From contig CAYOYC010000015.1 in assembly GCA_964408125.1 (NCBI GenBank), positions 1 to 16,826 of the forward strand: a stretch of 16,826 bases of DNA, read 5' to 3'. Below the pieces are notes generated by a model that saw only the letters and a list, made by a program, of their open reading frames with translations, was not told the origin of the DNA and made no database searches. This DNA comes from CABMGO01 sp964408125 (GTDB lineage: Archaea; Nanobdellota; Nanobdellia; Pacearchaeales; GW2011-AR1). A program made the translations under genes and the position numbers. Of this stretch, positions 1 to 7,905 are shown in pieces (within the stretch, counting starts at the first letter, position 1; every line of letters begins with the position of its first letter).

Positions 1-11
1 TGGAAAAGATA

Positions 12-293
12 CTATGCTGCATTCAGCTCTAACTGTGACTTAATCCTATTGTCTTCATCAACTACACAACTTAAATCAAATGGGCTATCTACAGACCCAA
101 GATTATACCTAAATTTACCCTCTTTAGGAATAAGATAATAATATATAACTTCCTCACTAACTGCTTTGCCCCCACTATTATAACGAACGAAATGAGCCAC
201 TGTCCCAATATCTAGTCTTCCCTTTAATACTCGTGAACCCATATCCCAACTAACTTCTTGCCCTATAACATCACTAAGTCTTCTGTCTGCCAT
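12..293 (-). CDS. Small hypothetical protein (93 aa)
   Basis: I do not recognise this protein. It is a complete 93-residue ORF starting with ATG at 293 and ending in TAG at 12-14. It has no signal peptide or membrane segment. The composition (scattered V, Y, F and G, with short alternating hydrophobic stretches such as VIYYYLIP around residues 49-56) suggests a small beta-rich soluble domain. It lies downstream of gatB on the same strand with a 54-nt gap. A TATA-like TTAAAAAG (minus strand) centred about 25 nt before the ATG suggests its own leaderless transcript rather than pure read-through from gatB. Function unknown; that it is a real gene is likely from its position and clean promoter spacing. 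Confidence 0.55.
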   Translation of the reverse strand: MADRRLSDVIGQEVSWDMGSRVLKGRLDIGTVAHFVRYNSGGKAVSEEVIYYYLIPKEGKFRYNLGSVDSPFDLSCVVDEDNRIKSQLELNAA

Positions 294-308
294 ACATATT
301 CAATCTAA

Positions 309-327
309 AAATCCTTTTTAAGGATTT
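309..327 (-). terminator. Hairpin plus T-run between gatB and the next gene; overlaps a TATA-like box
   Basis: A perfect 8-bp inverted repeat (AAATCCTT / AAGGATTT, 3-nt loop) lies 20 nt past the gatB stop. Read on the minus strand it runs into a short T-tract, as an intrinsic terminator would. The same bases hold TTAAAAAG about 25 nt before the ATG of the 12-293 gene, so it may instead, or also, be that gene's TATA box. The sequence does not decide between the two. Confidence 0.35.
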
Positions 328-347
328 ATCTCGTCTAGTATACAGAT

Positions 348-1724
348 CTATTCCCTCTCAAAAATCTCTCTAACTTTTCCGAAATCCGCTCTTCTATTCG
401 ATAACTTCATAACTTGTCCAATCAAAAAATTCAAAGATTCTTTCTTTCCCGCTTTATATTCATCAAATACTTTTTTATTCTCTACAATCGCCTGCTCAAC
501 TAATTTTTTTGTATCCTCTTCGCTTAACTTTCCAATCACCCCAGATAACTTCTCTTTGACAGAGAAACTTTGAGGCACAAAATCATTCATTATCTGTTTA
601 GCTTTCAAAACAGTTATATCACCTTTATCAACAAGCAAAATCAATTCCGCCAAATGTTCTGGCTTAATTTCGACTTCATCCAAAGTCTTTTTATTATAAT
701 TCAAAACTCTTAATAATTCAATCGTAATCCACGAAACATATTTCTTCAAATCAACCGATTTAGCCAATTCCTCAGCAAAATCAACTAACTCTAAATTTCC
801 AACCAAAACATCCGCATCTGATTTTTCAACTTTATATTTCTTAATTAGTTTCTCCAATTTTACCGTTGGCATCTCCGGCAACTTCTTTCCTGCCTCTTTA
901 ACTTCTTTCTCATTTAATTTAACAACTGGTAAATCCGGATCTGGTATAAACCTATAATCCGCACCAGACTCCTTCTCTCTCATCTTAATAGTTTTACCTT
1001 TCGCCTCATCAAACGCGAGAGTTTCTCTTTTTTGCTCAATTCCTTTCTCGTAATTTTCCAACTGTCTTTGTATTTCGTACTCTATTGCCTTCGAAATTTT
1101 CTCCAAAGAATTCAAATTTTTAATTTCAACCCTATCTCCATAAGTAGAGACGTTTACGTCACATTTAATGCCACCATTTTTTCTAAATGCATGAACGTAA
1201 GAAAGTGAATGAACTAAATTTTTCAACCATAAGACAACCTGTCCAGCAGACTTAAATTCAGGTTCTGTAACTATTTCCACCAATGGTAAACCACTTCTAT
1301 TATAATTTATTCCACCAGACTCCGGATTCCATTGCGCAGGATCCTCTTCTAAATGGCATTCGGTTATTCCAATTCCATTAAACTTTCCATGTTCCGCAAC
1401 TGGAACAGAATACGCTCCAGAAATAGTCAACTGATACCCCTTGGGCAAATCAGCCCAATTATAATGCTTCCTTTGCCACACTAAATTCTTATCGTGATTT
1501 ATCTTACAACCCATAATAATTCCTATTTGTATAACTTTTTCCATCGCAGATTTATTTGGCAACATCGGTTTCGAACCAGGTTGGCCAGTACATATAGGAC
1601 AAACAACCGTATTCGGTTCAGCCGTCAAAAAATCAGTCTTGCACATACAAAACAACTTTTCTTTCGTATCCAAATATCCATGAATCTCTAAACCTATTTT
1701 CAAAGGAAATGCTTTTTCTGCCAT
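348..1724 (-). CDS. gatB: Asp-tRNA(Asn)/Glu-tRNA(Gln) amidotransferase subunit B
   Basis: GatB is the tRNA-binding and kinase subunit of GatCAB. It phosphorylates the acyl group of Asp-tRNA-Asn (in archaea) and amidates it with ammonia channelled from GatA. The 458-residue protein opens with the family start KIGLEIHGYLDT (E13, H15). A zinc-type Cys set follows (C26, C28, C42, C45), then the cradle motifs NWADLPKGYQ and HLEEDPAQ, and GLPLVEIVTEPEF. The C-terminal YqeY-like tail ends in LNFLIGQVMK and is intact. The frame can be extended 15 codons upstream, but that extension is hydrophobic and unlike the family, so I place the start at the ATG at 1722-1724. The gene is divergent from gatD, with about 60 nt between start codons. 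Its partners gatA and gatC are 12-14 kb away on the other strand. Confidence 0.95.
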   Translation of the reverse strand: MAEKAFPLKIGLEIHGYLDTKEKLFCMCKTDFLTAEPNTVVCPICTGQPGSKPMLPNKSAMEKVIQIGIIMGCKINHDKNLVWQRKHYNWADLPKGYQLTISGAYSVPVAEHGKFNGIGITECHLEEDPAQWNPESGGINYNRSGLPLVEIVTEPEFKSAGQVVLWLKNLVHSLSYVHAFRKNGGIKCDVNVSTYGDRVEIKNLNSLEKISKAIEYEIQRQLENYEKGIEQKRETLAFDEAKGKTIKMREKESGADYRFIPDPDLPVVKLNEKEVKEAGKKLPEMPTVKLEKLIKKYKVEKSDADVLVGNLELVDFAEELAKSVDLKKYVSWITIELLRVLNYNKKTLDEVEIKPEHLAELILLVDKGDITVLKAKQIMNDFVPQSFSVKEKLSGVIGKLSEEDTKKLVEQAIVENKKVFDEYKAGKKESLNFLIGQVMKLSNRRADFGKVREIFERE

Positions 1725-1745
1725 AATAATTACAAATAACCATGA

Positions 1746-1754
1746 TTTAATAAG
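1746..1754 (-). promoter_or_regulatory. Putative TATA box for gatB
   Basis: On the minus strand CTTATTAAA lies about 26 nt before the chosen gatB ATG, the spacing expected for a leaderless archaeal transcript. This supports the internal start at 1724. A second candidate, TTATAAAAA on the same strand, overlaps the gatD box and is about 36 nt away. Confidence 0.4.
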
Positions 1755-1756
1755 CT

Positions 1757-1764
1757 TTTTATAA
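1757..1764 (+). promoter_or_regulatory. Putative TATA box for gatD
   Basis: TTTTATAA is centred about 24 nt before the gatD ATG at 1785, which is typical of leaderless archaeal transcripts. The gatB and gatD promoters share a region of roughly 60 bp and could be co-regulated or compete. Confidence 0.5.
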
Positions 1765-1784
1765 CCCACTAACCTTCTATTTTC

Positions 1785-3062
1785 ATGGAAGAAAAATCTC
1801 TAACAGTAGGTGATTTAGTAGAATTACGGACCTCTAATAAAACATGGAATGGAACCGTCTTAGAAAGCTATGATTCTGAAGTTATTTTATTAAAATTAGA
1901 ATCTGGTTATAATATAGGAATCAAAGAAAAAGATATTCTCGACGCTAAAATACTAAAAAGATCAGAAAAATCAGAAAATAAAATAATTCAATCAAAACAA
2001 AATGGAGACCTCCCAAATGTCGCAATTATTATGACGGGCGGAACTATTTCTGCCAGACTAGATCCAAAAACGGGTGGAGTAATCTCAACCGACGCAGAGG
2101 CAATTCTAAACATGGCTCCAGAAATCAAAGAAATTTGTAACATTGTAAAAATAGAAAAACCCTTTATGAAGTGGAGTGAAAACATGTGCTACAAAGATTG
2201 GAAAAAATTAGCTGAAACAACAGCGACTCTTTTAAACGATGATTCAATCTCCGGAGTTATAATAAGCCACGGCACGGATTTACTTCACTACTCTGCATCC
2301 GCCTTATCTTTCATGCTAGGAAAGCTAAATAAGCCCGTAGCCTTAACTTATTCTCAAAGAAGTATTGACAGAGGCTCAACAGATGCTTCATTAAATCTAA
2401 TTTGCGCAGCAAAATACGCCTCTTCAGACATCGCAGAAGTGGCCCTAGTCGGACATAAAAACCTAGATGACGAATATTGTCTAGCTATGCCCGGAACAAA
2501 AGTAAGAAAATTACACACATCCAGAAGAGATGCTTTCAAAATAGTTAATTCAGAACCATTTGCAGAAATATCAAAGAAAGAATTTAAGATTCTAAAAAAT
2601 TTTAACCCAAGAGATAATTCTAAAAAAATAGAACCAGACACGAAATTCGAACATCGTATCGCATATATCCAAATAACACCCGGACAAGACCCCAACATCC
2701 TAGAGTGGTACAATCAAATGGGCTACAAGGGAATAGTATTAGGACTAACTGGATTAGGACACGTTCCCGCTCAAGACGCAGAACATAACTGGTTACCCAC
2801 AATAAAAAGACTAGTAGAAAAAGGAATGATAATCGTAGGTGCTCCGCAAACAATTTACGGAAGATTAAACCCAAACGTCTATTCCGCCGGAAGAGATTTG
2901 CAGAAAACTAGACTAATATTTTTACAAGATATTCTTCCCGAAACCGCTTTCGTCAAACTCGGTTGGGTTCTAGGACACTCATCCTGGATTAGAGATAAAA
3001 AAATAGAACAAAAACTCCTAGAAAACTTTGCAAATGAATTTAATGACAGATTAGAATTCTAA
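1785..3062 (+). CDS. gatD: Glu-tRNA(Gln) amidotransferase subunit D
   Basis: GatD is the asparaginase-like subunit of the archaea-specific GatDE enzyme. It releases ammonia from an amide donor for GatE to convert Glu-tRNA-Gln to Gln-tRNA-Gln. Length (425 aa) is normal. Residues about 5-55 form the small N-terminal beta-barrel-like domain (VGDLVEL...GYNIGIKEKDI). The asparaginase domain follows, with MTGGTIS (T87), SHGTD (T164, D165) and the GatD hallmark RKLHTSRRDAF (probable catalytic K242). The residue after HGTD is Leu where a Thr is common; the catalytic Thr-Asp pair is unaffected. The gene is transcribed away from gatB. Its stop overlaps the stop of the convergent membrane-protein gene (CTAA at 3059-3062). 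Its partner gatE lies 6 kb downstream on the same strand. Confidence 0.95.
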   Translation: MEEKSLTVGDLVELRTSNKTWNGTVLESYDSEVILLKLESGYNIGIKEKDILDAKILKRSEKSENKIIQSKQNGDLPNVAIIMTGGTISARLDPKTGGVISTDAEAILNMAPEIKEICNIVKIEKPFMKWSENMCYKDWKKLAETTATLLNDDSISGVIISHGTDLLHYSASALSFMLGKLNKPVALTYSQRSIDRGSTDASLNLICAAKYASSDIAEVALVGHKNLDDEYCLAMPGTKVRKLHTSRRDAFKIVNSEPFAEISKKEFKILKNFNPRDNSKKIEPDTKFEHRIAYIQITPGQDPNILEWYNQMGYKGIVLGLTGLGHVPAQDAEHNWLPTIKRLVEKGMIIVGAPQTIYGRLNPNVYSAGRDLQKTRLIFLQDILPETAFVKLGWVLGHSSWIRDKKIEQKLLENFANEFNDRLEF

Positions 3063-3376
3063 TTTAATTCTTCGTAAGACATATTTAATCCCTTAATAAT
3101 TTTCAAAGACAAATTAATTAACAATCCAGAAACTAAGCCCAAAACAAAAAACAATATTCCCATTACGATAGGGAAAACAAAGAAGGAAAGAACCATCAAT
3201 CCAGATGCCGGAACATTATTCATCCCCCAGCCCTCAATAATGACTCTAATGAAAATAAAAAACGGAATTCCACCAATTAAACCACCCACTAGACCAAACA
3301 GAGAATATATTAAAGACAGATTTACTACGGAAATTTTTCTTAATTTAACCCTGGAAATATTTGTTGACGATTCCAT
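3059..3376 (-). CDS. Small membrane protein (105 aa), related to the 6071-6364 product
   Basis: This is a predicted integral membrane protein. A charged N-terminus of about 17 residues precedes hydrophobic segments near residues 20-45 and 58-92, giving two or three spans with Gly-rich faces (GLVGGLIGG, FVLGLVSGLLIN). It resembles the 97-residue protein at 6071-6364 in layout: a basic N-terminus with a V(V/K)-type segment before the first span, a GxxxG-like first span, and a last span ending L(V/L)SxLxxNL followed by a short basic tail. I infer that the two are distant members of one archaeal small-membrane-protein family. It follows the secreted-protein gene with only 4 nt between stop and start, so it is almost certainly co-transcribed with it. 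Its stop overlaps that of gatD. Function unknown. Confidence 0.7.
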   Translation of the reverse strand: MESSTNISRVKLRKISVVNLSLIYSLFGLVGGLIGGIPFFIFIRVIIEGWGMNNVPASGLMVLSFFVFPIVMGILFFVLGLVSGLLINLSLKIIKGLNMSYEELN

Positions 3377-3380
3377 AACT

Positions 3381-6005
3381 CTATTGATTATTTACTAAAC
3401 ATTGCGTATACCCATTATCGCTAAACGGATTAGACAACCTACACAACATCTTTACCAAAAATCCTTTGAATCCAGTAAACTGACTCGCAATTCCCTTCAA
3501 ATCAACACACTCACTATATGAACAAAGATTACTCTCACACTCATAATTATTTTGACAAGCTCCCCATTCCTGCGTTTTTTGTTGCTTTATCTGACCATCA
3601 ATATCACAATAAGCATTGACGATAGACGGGACATCTTTTGAATCTCCTTCTTTAATCCACATTCCATAGTTATCAATAGAAAGATCCACATAAGAACTTG
3701 TATCTTCCTTAGTGGAATAATATATTTGATTTACCCTCAATAGCGCCCCATCAGAAAGAGTATATTCATCTCCTGCAGAAAGATCAGGAGTAACTTCTCC
3801 CACGCTCCCTCCCATTTTTATAATGACCGAATCCTGGTCTATATAATTTATACTGGCTATTTTCGATTCAACTTCACTCGCAAATCTAAATCCATAACCT
3901 ATACATTTACTATCCCACGTACTTCCAAACCATTTAGGAGTCATGCATCCAGAACATATTCCCGGGTTACAATAAACAACTGCTTCTCTCTTTTCATCTT
4001 TTCCAGTAATTTGATTCCATCTTGCACATGTCTGTGCTTGCTCGCCATGAGGAGGACACACTGCTGGCTCTAATCTACAATACCAAGAACCCTCATAGCC
4101 AGAATCTACAACTTCGGAAGCACAGCCAATTAAAAAATGTTTAACAAATTGTTCAGAACGATAATCTAAATAACCAGTCGAAGCATATTCATTCTTATTG
4201 TTAATTATTTTATCAATAGTATCTATTAAATCCGTCTGTTGTCTTTGGTGGTTTTCATTTTCTATTCTCTGACAAGATTCAGAATCATAACAATTGTTAT
4301 AATTATTGGAAGAAAATTCCACATTAAATAACAAATTACTATTAAACCATATCACAACCACATCATTTTGATAGTTCCAAACATTACCATGTGAAACCTG
4401 TTGATTTTGTTGAGCTATTCTCCAGATATTTTTACATGTATAAATATTCTGATATTCCTCTGTATCATAATTAGTATAAACTCTCGAAATCTGACATAGG
4501 CCGTTTTCTAATGCGTTATATAACCTATCCTGCACTGCCTCATTATTTGAAAGTTCTGCTACACTAGCCCAAGCATAACTATATTGATCATTTGACTGCA
4601 TATTCCAAGAAGCAGAAGAATAATTTTCATAATTCATTCCAGACTCATCAACATAAGTATAATTATATTGTAAAAACCAATTAACTCCCTCAATAATCAA
4701 GTCCGTAGGATTCTTTATTTGATTAACAGAAGATTGACAAGATGAACTAACAACACAAGCACCATCAACGCATCCATTTGAACAATTCCAATTTCCGGCA
4801 ACAATACCAGCGCTACCATTTTCATAACAAAAGAACTCTTCTTCATCGCAATCATCCCAATCAGAAGCAATAATATTTCCGCCTAAATCCCTAAGCTGAA
4901 TTTGCCCACGTACATAATAATTTAATCCACCATCAGAATCAGTACAGGTATTATTTACAGAAATAGAAGTATTCGCACAAGCGCCATTGGAACAACCATT
5001 CGGACAATCATATAATTGAGGAGTACCAAGATTATTATAACAAAACATTTCTCTTAAAGAATTGTTAAGGCAAATATCCTCTCTAATTCCAACACTGGAA
5101 ACCAAATCTCCAGAAGTTATATTTCCAAAAGTATAATAATTTAATCCACCATCACTATCTATACAAGTTACATTAGGGGTTGTCACATTTAAACAAGCAC
5201 CATCTAAACAACCAAGTGGACAATTATAATTAGATAAAATAAGATTTTTCTCTGAATTACATCCATACTCATCTAATTGACAATTAGTTCCAGAGCAAGA
5301 AAAAACAGAAGAACTAGAATCACCATTAAAAATCATACATCTATCTGAATAAGTACTTTCTGGGCCAGCACCAAGACGATTAAAAGTAGTGTTACCCCCA
5401 ACATAATAATTCAACCCTCCATCGCTATCTGTACAAGTAACATTACTCGGCATAGTACAAACTTGAATCAATACGGGAGAAACTCCTCCAGTACATCCTG
5501 CAGGGGAAGAACTACTAACGGTTCTTGTTTGAGCACCATTTAAACAAGTACTCCAATCAGAATAAGTAAAAGAAGTGCAAGTAGGGCTGGTAGTATTCCC
5601 ATATTTCACACCTAATAAAATAAAATTTCCACTGCCATCATTATTATTCTCGACGCAAACATCATAAGAAGTTTCAGCAGGACAAGTAACTATTTTCGCA
5701 GGACCCATTCCAGTAAAACACTTAATAGAAAGAACATCCACAGAACTCACCCTACTAAGGTTTATTCCAGCAGTGGTAAGATGACCTGCCTTGCCACCAC
5801 AACGAACCGTGCTCCAATAACGACAAGTGGTTCTATTCCCACAATATAATTCAGATTCATTAAAACCAAAAGAGTTTATTGCGTTACCAGTAATTGCATT
5901 TCCCGTAATCTTTCCATACGCATCAGACAACCATCCAGCCGACGCAAAACTCAGAGATAAAACTAACAAACCCAGAAATAAAAACGCACCAAATTCCTTT
6001 CTCAT
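3381..6005 (-). CDS. Large secreted Cys-rich repeat protein (874 aa), probable cell-surface protein
   Basis: A Sec signal peptide is clear: RK, a hydrophobic core, then ASA with predicted cleavage near residue 23. A tandem TGNAITGNAI tract follows at about 34-43; I associate this with surface proteins of DPANN archaea. Residues about 145-183 resemble a thrombospondin type-1-like unit (YSDWSTC, QTRTV, C...C). Three tandem repeats follow at about 188-273, 278-345 and 352-419, each opening C(T/I)DSDGGLNYY and closing GC-x-x-GAC. The central region (about 420-640) is rich in N, Q and Y. Further Cys-rich segments include CNPGICSGC, and a CxxxxxCxSxxC-type motif lies near the C-terminus. Many N-x-S/T sequons suggest glycosylation. 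There is no obvious C-terminal membrane anchor. It is flanked by two related small membrane proteins, one 4 nt downstream. Likely roles are adhesion or host-cell contact, but this is inference. Confidence 0.85.
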   Translation of the reverse strand: MRKEFGAFLFLGLLVLSLSFASAGWLSDAYGKITGNAITGNAINSFGFNESELYCGNRTTCRYWSTVRCGGKAGHLTTAGINLSRVSSVDVLSIKCFTGMGPAKIVTCPAETSYDVCVENNNDGSGNFILLGVKYGNTTSPTCTSFTYSDWSTCLNGAQTRTVSSSSPAGCTGGVSPVLIQVCTMPSNVTCTDSDGGLNYYVGGNTTFNRLGAGPESTYSDRCMIFNGDSSSSVFSCSGTNCQLDEYGCNSEKNLILSNYNCPLGCLDGACLNVTTPNVTCIDSDGGLNYYTFGNITSGDLVSSVGIREDICLNNSLREMFCYNNLGTPQLYDCPNGCSNGACANTSISVNNTCTDSDGGLNYYVRGQIQLRDLGGNIIASDWDDCDEEEFFCYENGSAGIVAGNWNCSNGCVDGACVVSSSCQSSVNQIKNPTDLIIEGVNWFLQYNYTYVDESGMNYENYSSASWNMQSNDQYSYAWASVAELSNNEAVQDRLYNALENGLCQISRVYTNYDTEEYQNIYTCKNIWRIAQQNQQVSHGNVWNYQNDVVVIWFNSNLLFNVEFSSNNYNNCYDSESCQRIENENHQRQQTDLIDTIDKIINNKNEYASTGYLDYRSEQFVKHFLIGCASEVVDSGYEGSWYCRLEPAVCPPHGEQAQTCARWNQITGKDEKREAVVYCNPGICSGCMTPKWFGSTWDSKCIGYGFRFASEVESKIASINYIDQDSVIIKMGGSVGEVTPDLSAGDEYTLSDGALLRVNQIYYSTKEDTSSYVDLSIDNYGMWIKEGDSKDVPSIVNAYCDIDGQIKQQKTQEWGACQNNYECESNLCSYSECVDLKGIASQFTGFKGFLVKMLCRLSNPFSDNGYTQCLVNNQ
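4749..5444 (-). repeat. Three in-gene DSDGG...GCxxGAC repeats
   Basis: Within the secreted protein, three units of about 70-85 residues each start with a CTDSDGGLNYY-type motif and end with a GC-(L/S/V)-(D/N)-GAC motif, with conserved Cys spacing. At DNA level the start motifs are recognisable near 5430, 5160 and 4935 but have diverged synonymously, so the duplication is old rather than recent. Confidence 0.8.
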
Positions 6006-6028
6006 TAAATAAATACAAAACTAATGTC

Positions 6029-6036
6029 TTTATAAA
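6029..6036 (-). promoter_or_regulatory. Putative TATA box for the secreted protein gene
   Basis: The palindromic TTTATAAA is centred about 28 nt before the ATG at 6005, consistent with a leaderless or very short-leader transcript. It sits just after a T-rich tract that probably ends the upstream transcript. Confidence 0.5.
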
Positions 6037-6043
6037 TATTTCC

Positions 6044-6059
6044 AAAAAAAATAAAAAAA
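6044..6059 (-). terminator. Oligo-T tract after the 97-aa membrane protein gene
   Basis: On the minus strand, runs of 7 and 8 T separated by one A lie about 12-27 nt past the stop of the 6071-6364 gene. Archaeal transcription commonly ends at such U-rich tracts. A new TATA-like box follows immediately. Confidence 0.5.
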
Positions 6060-6070
6060 TAAATATATGT

Positions 6071-6364
6071 TTACTCAAGCTTTACTTTTATTCCGCCAAC
6101 TAGCATAGATATTAAATTATACAAAGCTGCGGATACTAATCCAACAACAGTATACATAATAACTGCTACAAGTGCAGATAAAAGAATTACTCCAGTAGTT
6201 AAAGCACTAGCATCTACTCCCATTTGCAAAGCAACGCTCGGAGCGATTCTAAACAAAATTGATTGCAAAATAGACAAAAGTCCAACGATTACGCCTAACA
6301 ATGCAAAAACTTTAACAGATGAAATAACACCTATTCTCTTAACCTCTTTAATTTCAGTTTTCAT
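6071..6364 (-). CDS. Small membrane protein (97 aa), DUF3566-like in layout
   Basis: A short charged N-terminus (KTEIKEVKRIG) leads into a hydrophobic span at about 14-38. A second hydrophobic stretch at about 55-90 ends in SAALYNLISMLVGGIKVKLE. The arrangement of a basic start, two membrane spans, a YNL motif and a GG-I-x-hydrophobic tail reminds me of DUF3566-like and related archaeal small membrane proteins. I recognise the layout but cannot name a function. It appears to be a distant paralogue of the 3059-3376 product, and the two bracket the secreted-protein gene. It has a strong Shine-Dalgarno sequence, unlike most neighbours. Confidence 0.75.
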   Translation of the reverse strand: MKTEIKEVKRIGVISSVKVFALLGVIVGLLSILQSILFRIAPSVALQMGVDASALTTGVILLSALVAVIMYTVVGLVSAALYNLISMLVGGIKVKLE

Positions 6365-6367
6365 TTT

Positions 6368-6374
6368 ACCTCCT
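6368..6374 (-). promoter_or_regulatory. Strong Shine-Dalgarno before the 97-aa membrane protein
   Basis: On the minus strand AGGAGGT ends 3 nt before the ATG at 6364. A TATA-like TTTAAATA at about 6396-6403 lies about 36 nt upstream, leaving room for a short 5' leader carrying this site. Most other genes here have TATA boxes near -25 and no visible Shine-Dalgarno. Confidence 0.7.
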
Positions 6375-6412
6375 AATTATTAAAACAAACCCAGTTATTT
6401 AAACGTTATGAT

Positions 6413-7861
6413 TTAATTACTCTTTGCAAAATTATTTGAAGAAATCAAATGTCCTGATTCATAAACCATTGACTCAAAGAATTTACCCAATGAGATACTT
6501 CCAAAGATTAAAGTATACAATGACACAGCACCACGTGAAAACTTATTATACTGAAGCAATAAATATCTTTTTGAACTAAATCTTTTCACAACACGAACTT
6601 CTTTTATCCTATGAGACATAATTAAATAAACAGCAAGTCTAGCGAATCCGCTCAATATAAATAAGAATAGAATCGGATGTATTCCAAACACACTTACACC
6701 ATGAGAAGACAAATAACCGCCTATGACTGCACCAACCAATGCCCAAAATCCATTTAATATATTAAAATAAGAAGAACAAATTGCCAACCTCTCCTTAGAA
6801 ACAGCATCATAAATGAAATTTCCAGCAGCTAAATTAAACCCCGACCAAACAAAACCAGAAAATATTTCTAAAACAACAATAAACCACATTATTATAGAAG
6901 AAGGTAAAAACGGAATAATCAACCACAAGAATGGCAATAGTGGAATAAATAAACCAGTAATCTTCATAACTTTTAAATTACCATGGATATCTGCAAATTT
7001 GCCCCAAATAGGCATCAGAAAAATTATAGCAACCGAACTAGCCAAAATAGTAATCATATATTGCGCATAGGATAAACCAAGATTTTTTAACAAATAGACC
7101 GCGAAAAATGGAGCGGCAATCGTGCACGCAAAAGACATTAAGGAAAAATAAATAACGAATCTCCCAAAATTATTATGCCTCATCTTTTTAACAAAGTCTA
7201 ATAAAGTAAAATACTTAGTATCATCAACTTGAAACTTTGGCTCATAATGTTTTTTAATCAACAAAGAAGAAATAAATCTCCCCAGAAACGCAATAAAAAA
7301 TAAAACCGCAAACCCAATAAAAATATGAGTTTGTTTAAAATAATCCAATAAAAATCCCGCAACAAACATACAAATAAGCGCTACAATTCCTGAAATTTTA
7401 TTTCTCTTACCAAAATACTCCCCTCTATTCTCAGAAACCAAATCTCTCATTAAAGATACCCATGCCGGACCGCCAATCGCACCAACCAAAATTAATAATG
7501 TATATATAATAATAATCGCATTAGGAGAAAAAGATGTCTTTACTCCTAGTAAAAAAAATGGAATTCCTGCCGCAATTAAAAAAAGCCACATTATTGCTTG
7601 GACAAGAACTCCCCAAAATATTATACTCTTTCTAGAAAAATGTCTCATTAATTTTATAGTAAATAATTGAGATAAACTCCCCAATAACCCCGGAACAGAA
7701 CTTAAAAGTCCAATCTGGGTATTGTTTGCACCAACCGATAAGGCATAGGGGGTAATATACCTAGAACCAAACCCGTCCATAGCCCCATACGCTGCAGCTT
7801 CTTTTACAGATATCTTTTTAGTCTTCGCAATCAACTCCTGTTCTTTTTTTTCACTAACCAT
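6413..7861 (-). CDS. Major facilitator superfamily transporter
   Basis: This is a 482-residue polytopic membrane protein with about 12 hydrophobic segments in two halves separated by a basic cytoplasmic loop at about 200-230 (KKHYEPKF...). The N-terminal half has GANNTQIGLLSSVPGLLGSLSQL in the first-span region and LMRHFSRKSIIF after span 2, matching the MFS loop 2-3 basic signature in loose form. The second half has a related loop, IWGKFADIHGNLKVMK. A long C-terminal extension after the last main span includes one further hydrophobic stretch. The substrate cannot be read from sequence; drug/metabolite efflux or sugar-type transport are both possible. A TATA-like region at 7884-7894 lies about 28 nt before the ATG, so it is probably transcribed on its own. 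Confidence 0.85.
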   Translation of the reverse strand: MVSEKKEQELIAKTKKISVKEAAAYGAMDGFGSRYITPYALSVGANNTQIGLLSSVPGLLGSLSQLFTIKLMRHFSRKSIIFWGVLVQAIMWLFLIAAGIPFFLLGVKTSFSPNAIIIIYTLLILVGAIGGPAWVSLMRDLVSENRGEYFGKRNKISGIVALICMFVAGFLLDYFKQTHIFIGFAVLFFIAFLGRFISSLLIKKHYEPKFQVDDTKYFTLLDFVKKMRHNNFGRFVIYFSLMSFACTIAAPFFAVYLLKNLGLSYAQYMITILASSVAIIFLMPIWGKFADIHGNLKVMKITGLFIPLLPFLWLIIPFLPSSIIMWFIVVLEIFSGFVWSGFNLAAGNFIYDAVSKERLAICSSYFNILNGFWALVGAVIGGYLSSHGVSVFGIHPILFLFILSGFARLAVYLIMSHRIKEVRVVKRFSSKRYLLLQYNKFSRGAVSLYTLIFGSISLGKFFESMVYESGHLISSNNFAKSN

Positions 7862-7883
7862 AACTATTCAAGAAACACTCTAT

Positions 7884-7894
7884 CTTTTAAATTT
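7884..7894 (-). promoter_or_regulatory. Putative TATA box for the MFS gene
   Basis: On the minus strand, AAATTTAAAAG is centred about 28 nt before the ATG at 7861. It is A/T-rich without a perfect consensus. Confidence 0.4.
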
Positions 7895-7905
7895 AAGCAA
7901 TACAT

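Noticed and set aside
1725..1769. 15-codon N-terminal extension of gatB
   Set aside because: It is hydrophobic and unlike GatB, and it overlaps the divergent promoter region. The internal ATG at 1724 gives the family-typical start and fits a TATA box.
2354..2874. Two antisense open frames within gatD
   Set aside because: These are shadows of gatD coding sequence with no recognisable domain or start signals.
4749..5444. Regularly spaced repeats as a CRISPR array
   Set aside because: The repeats are in frame within a secreted protein, are long and diverged, and encode Cys-rich domains. They are not short identical direct repeats.
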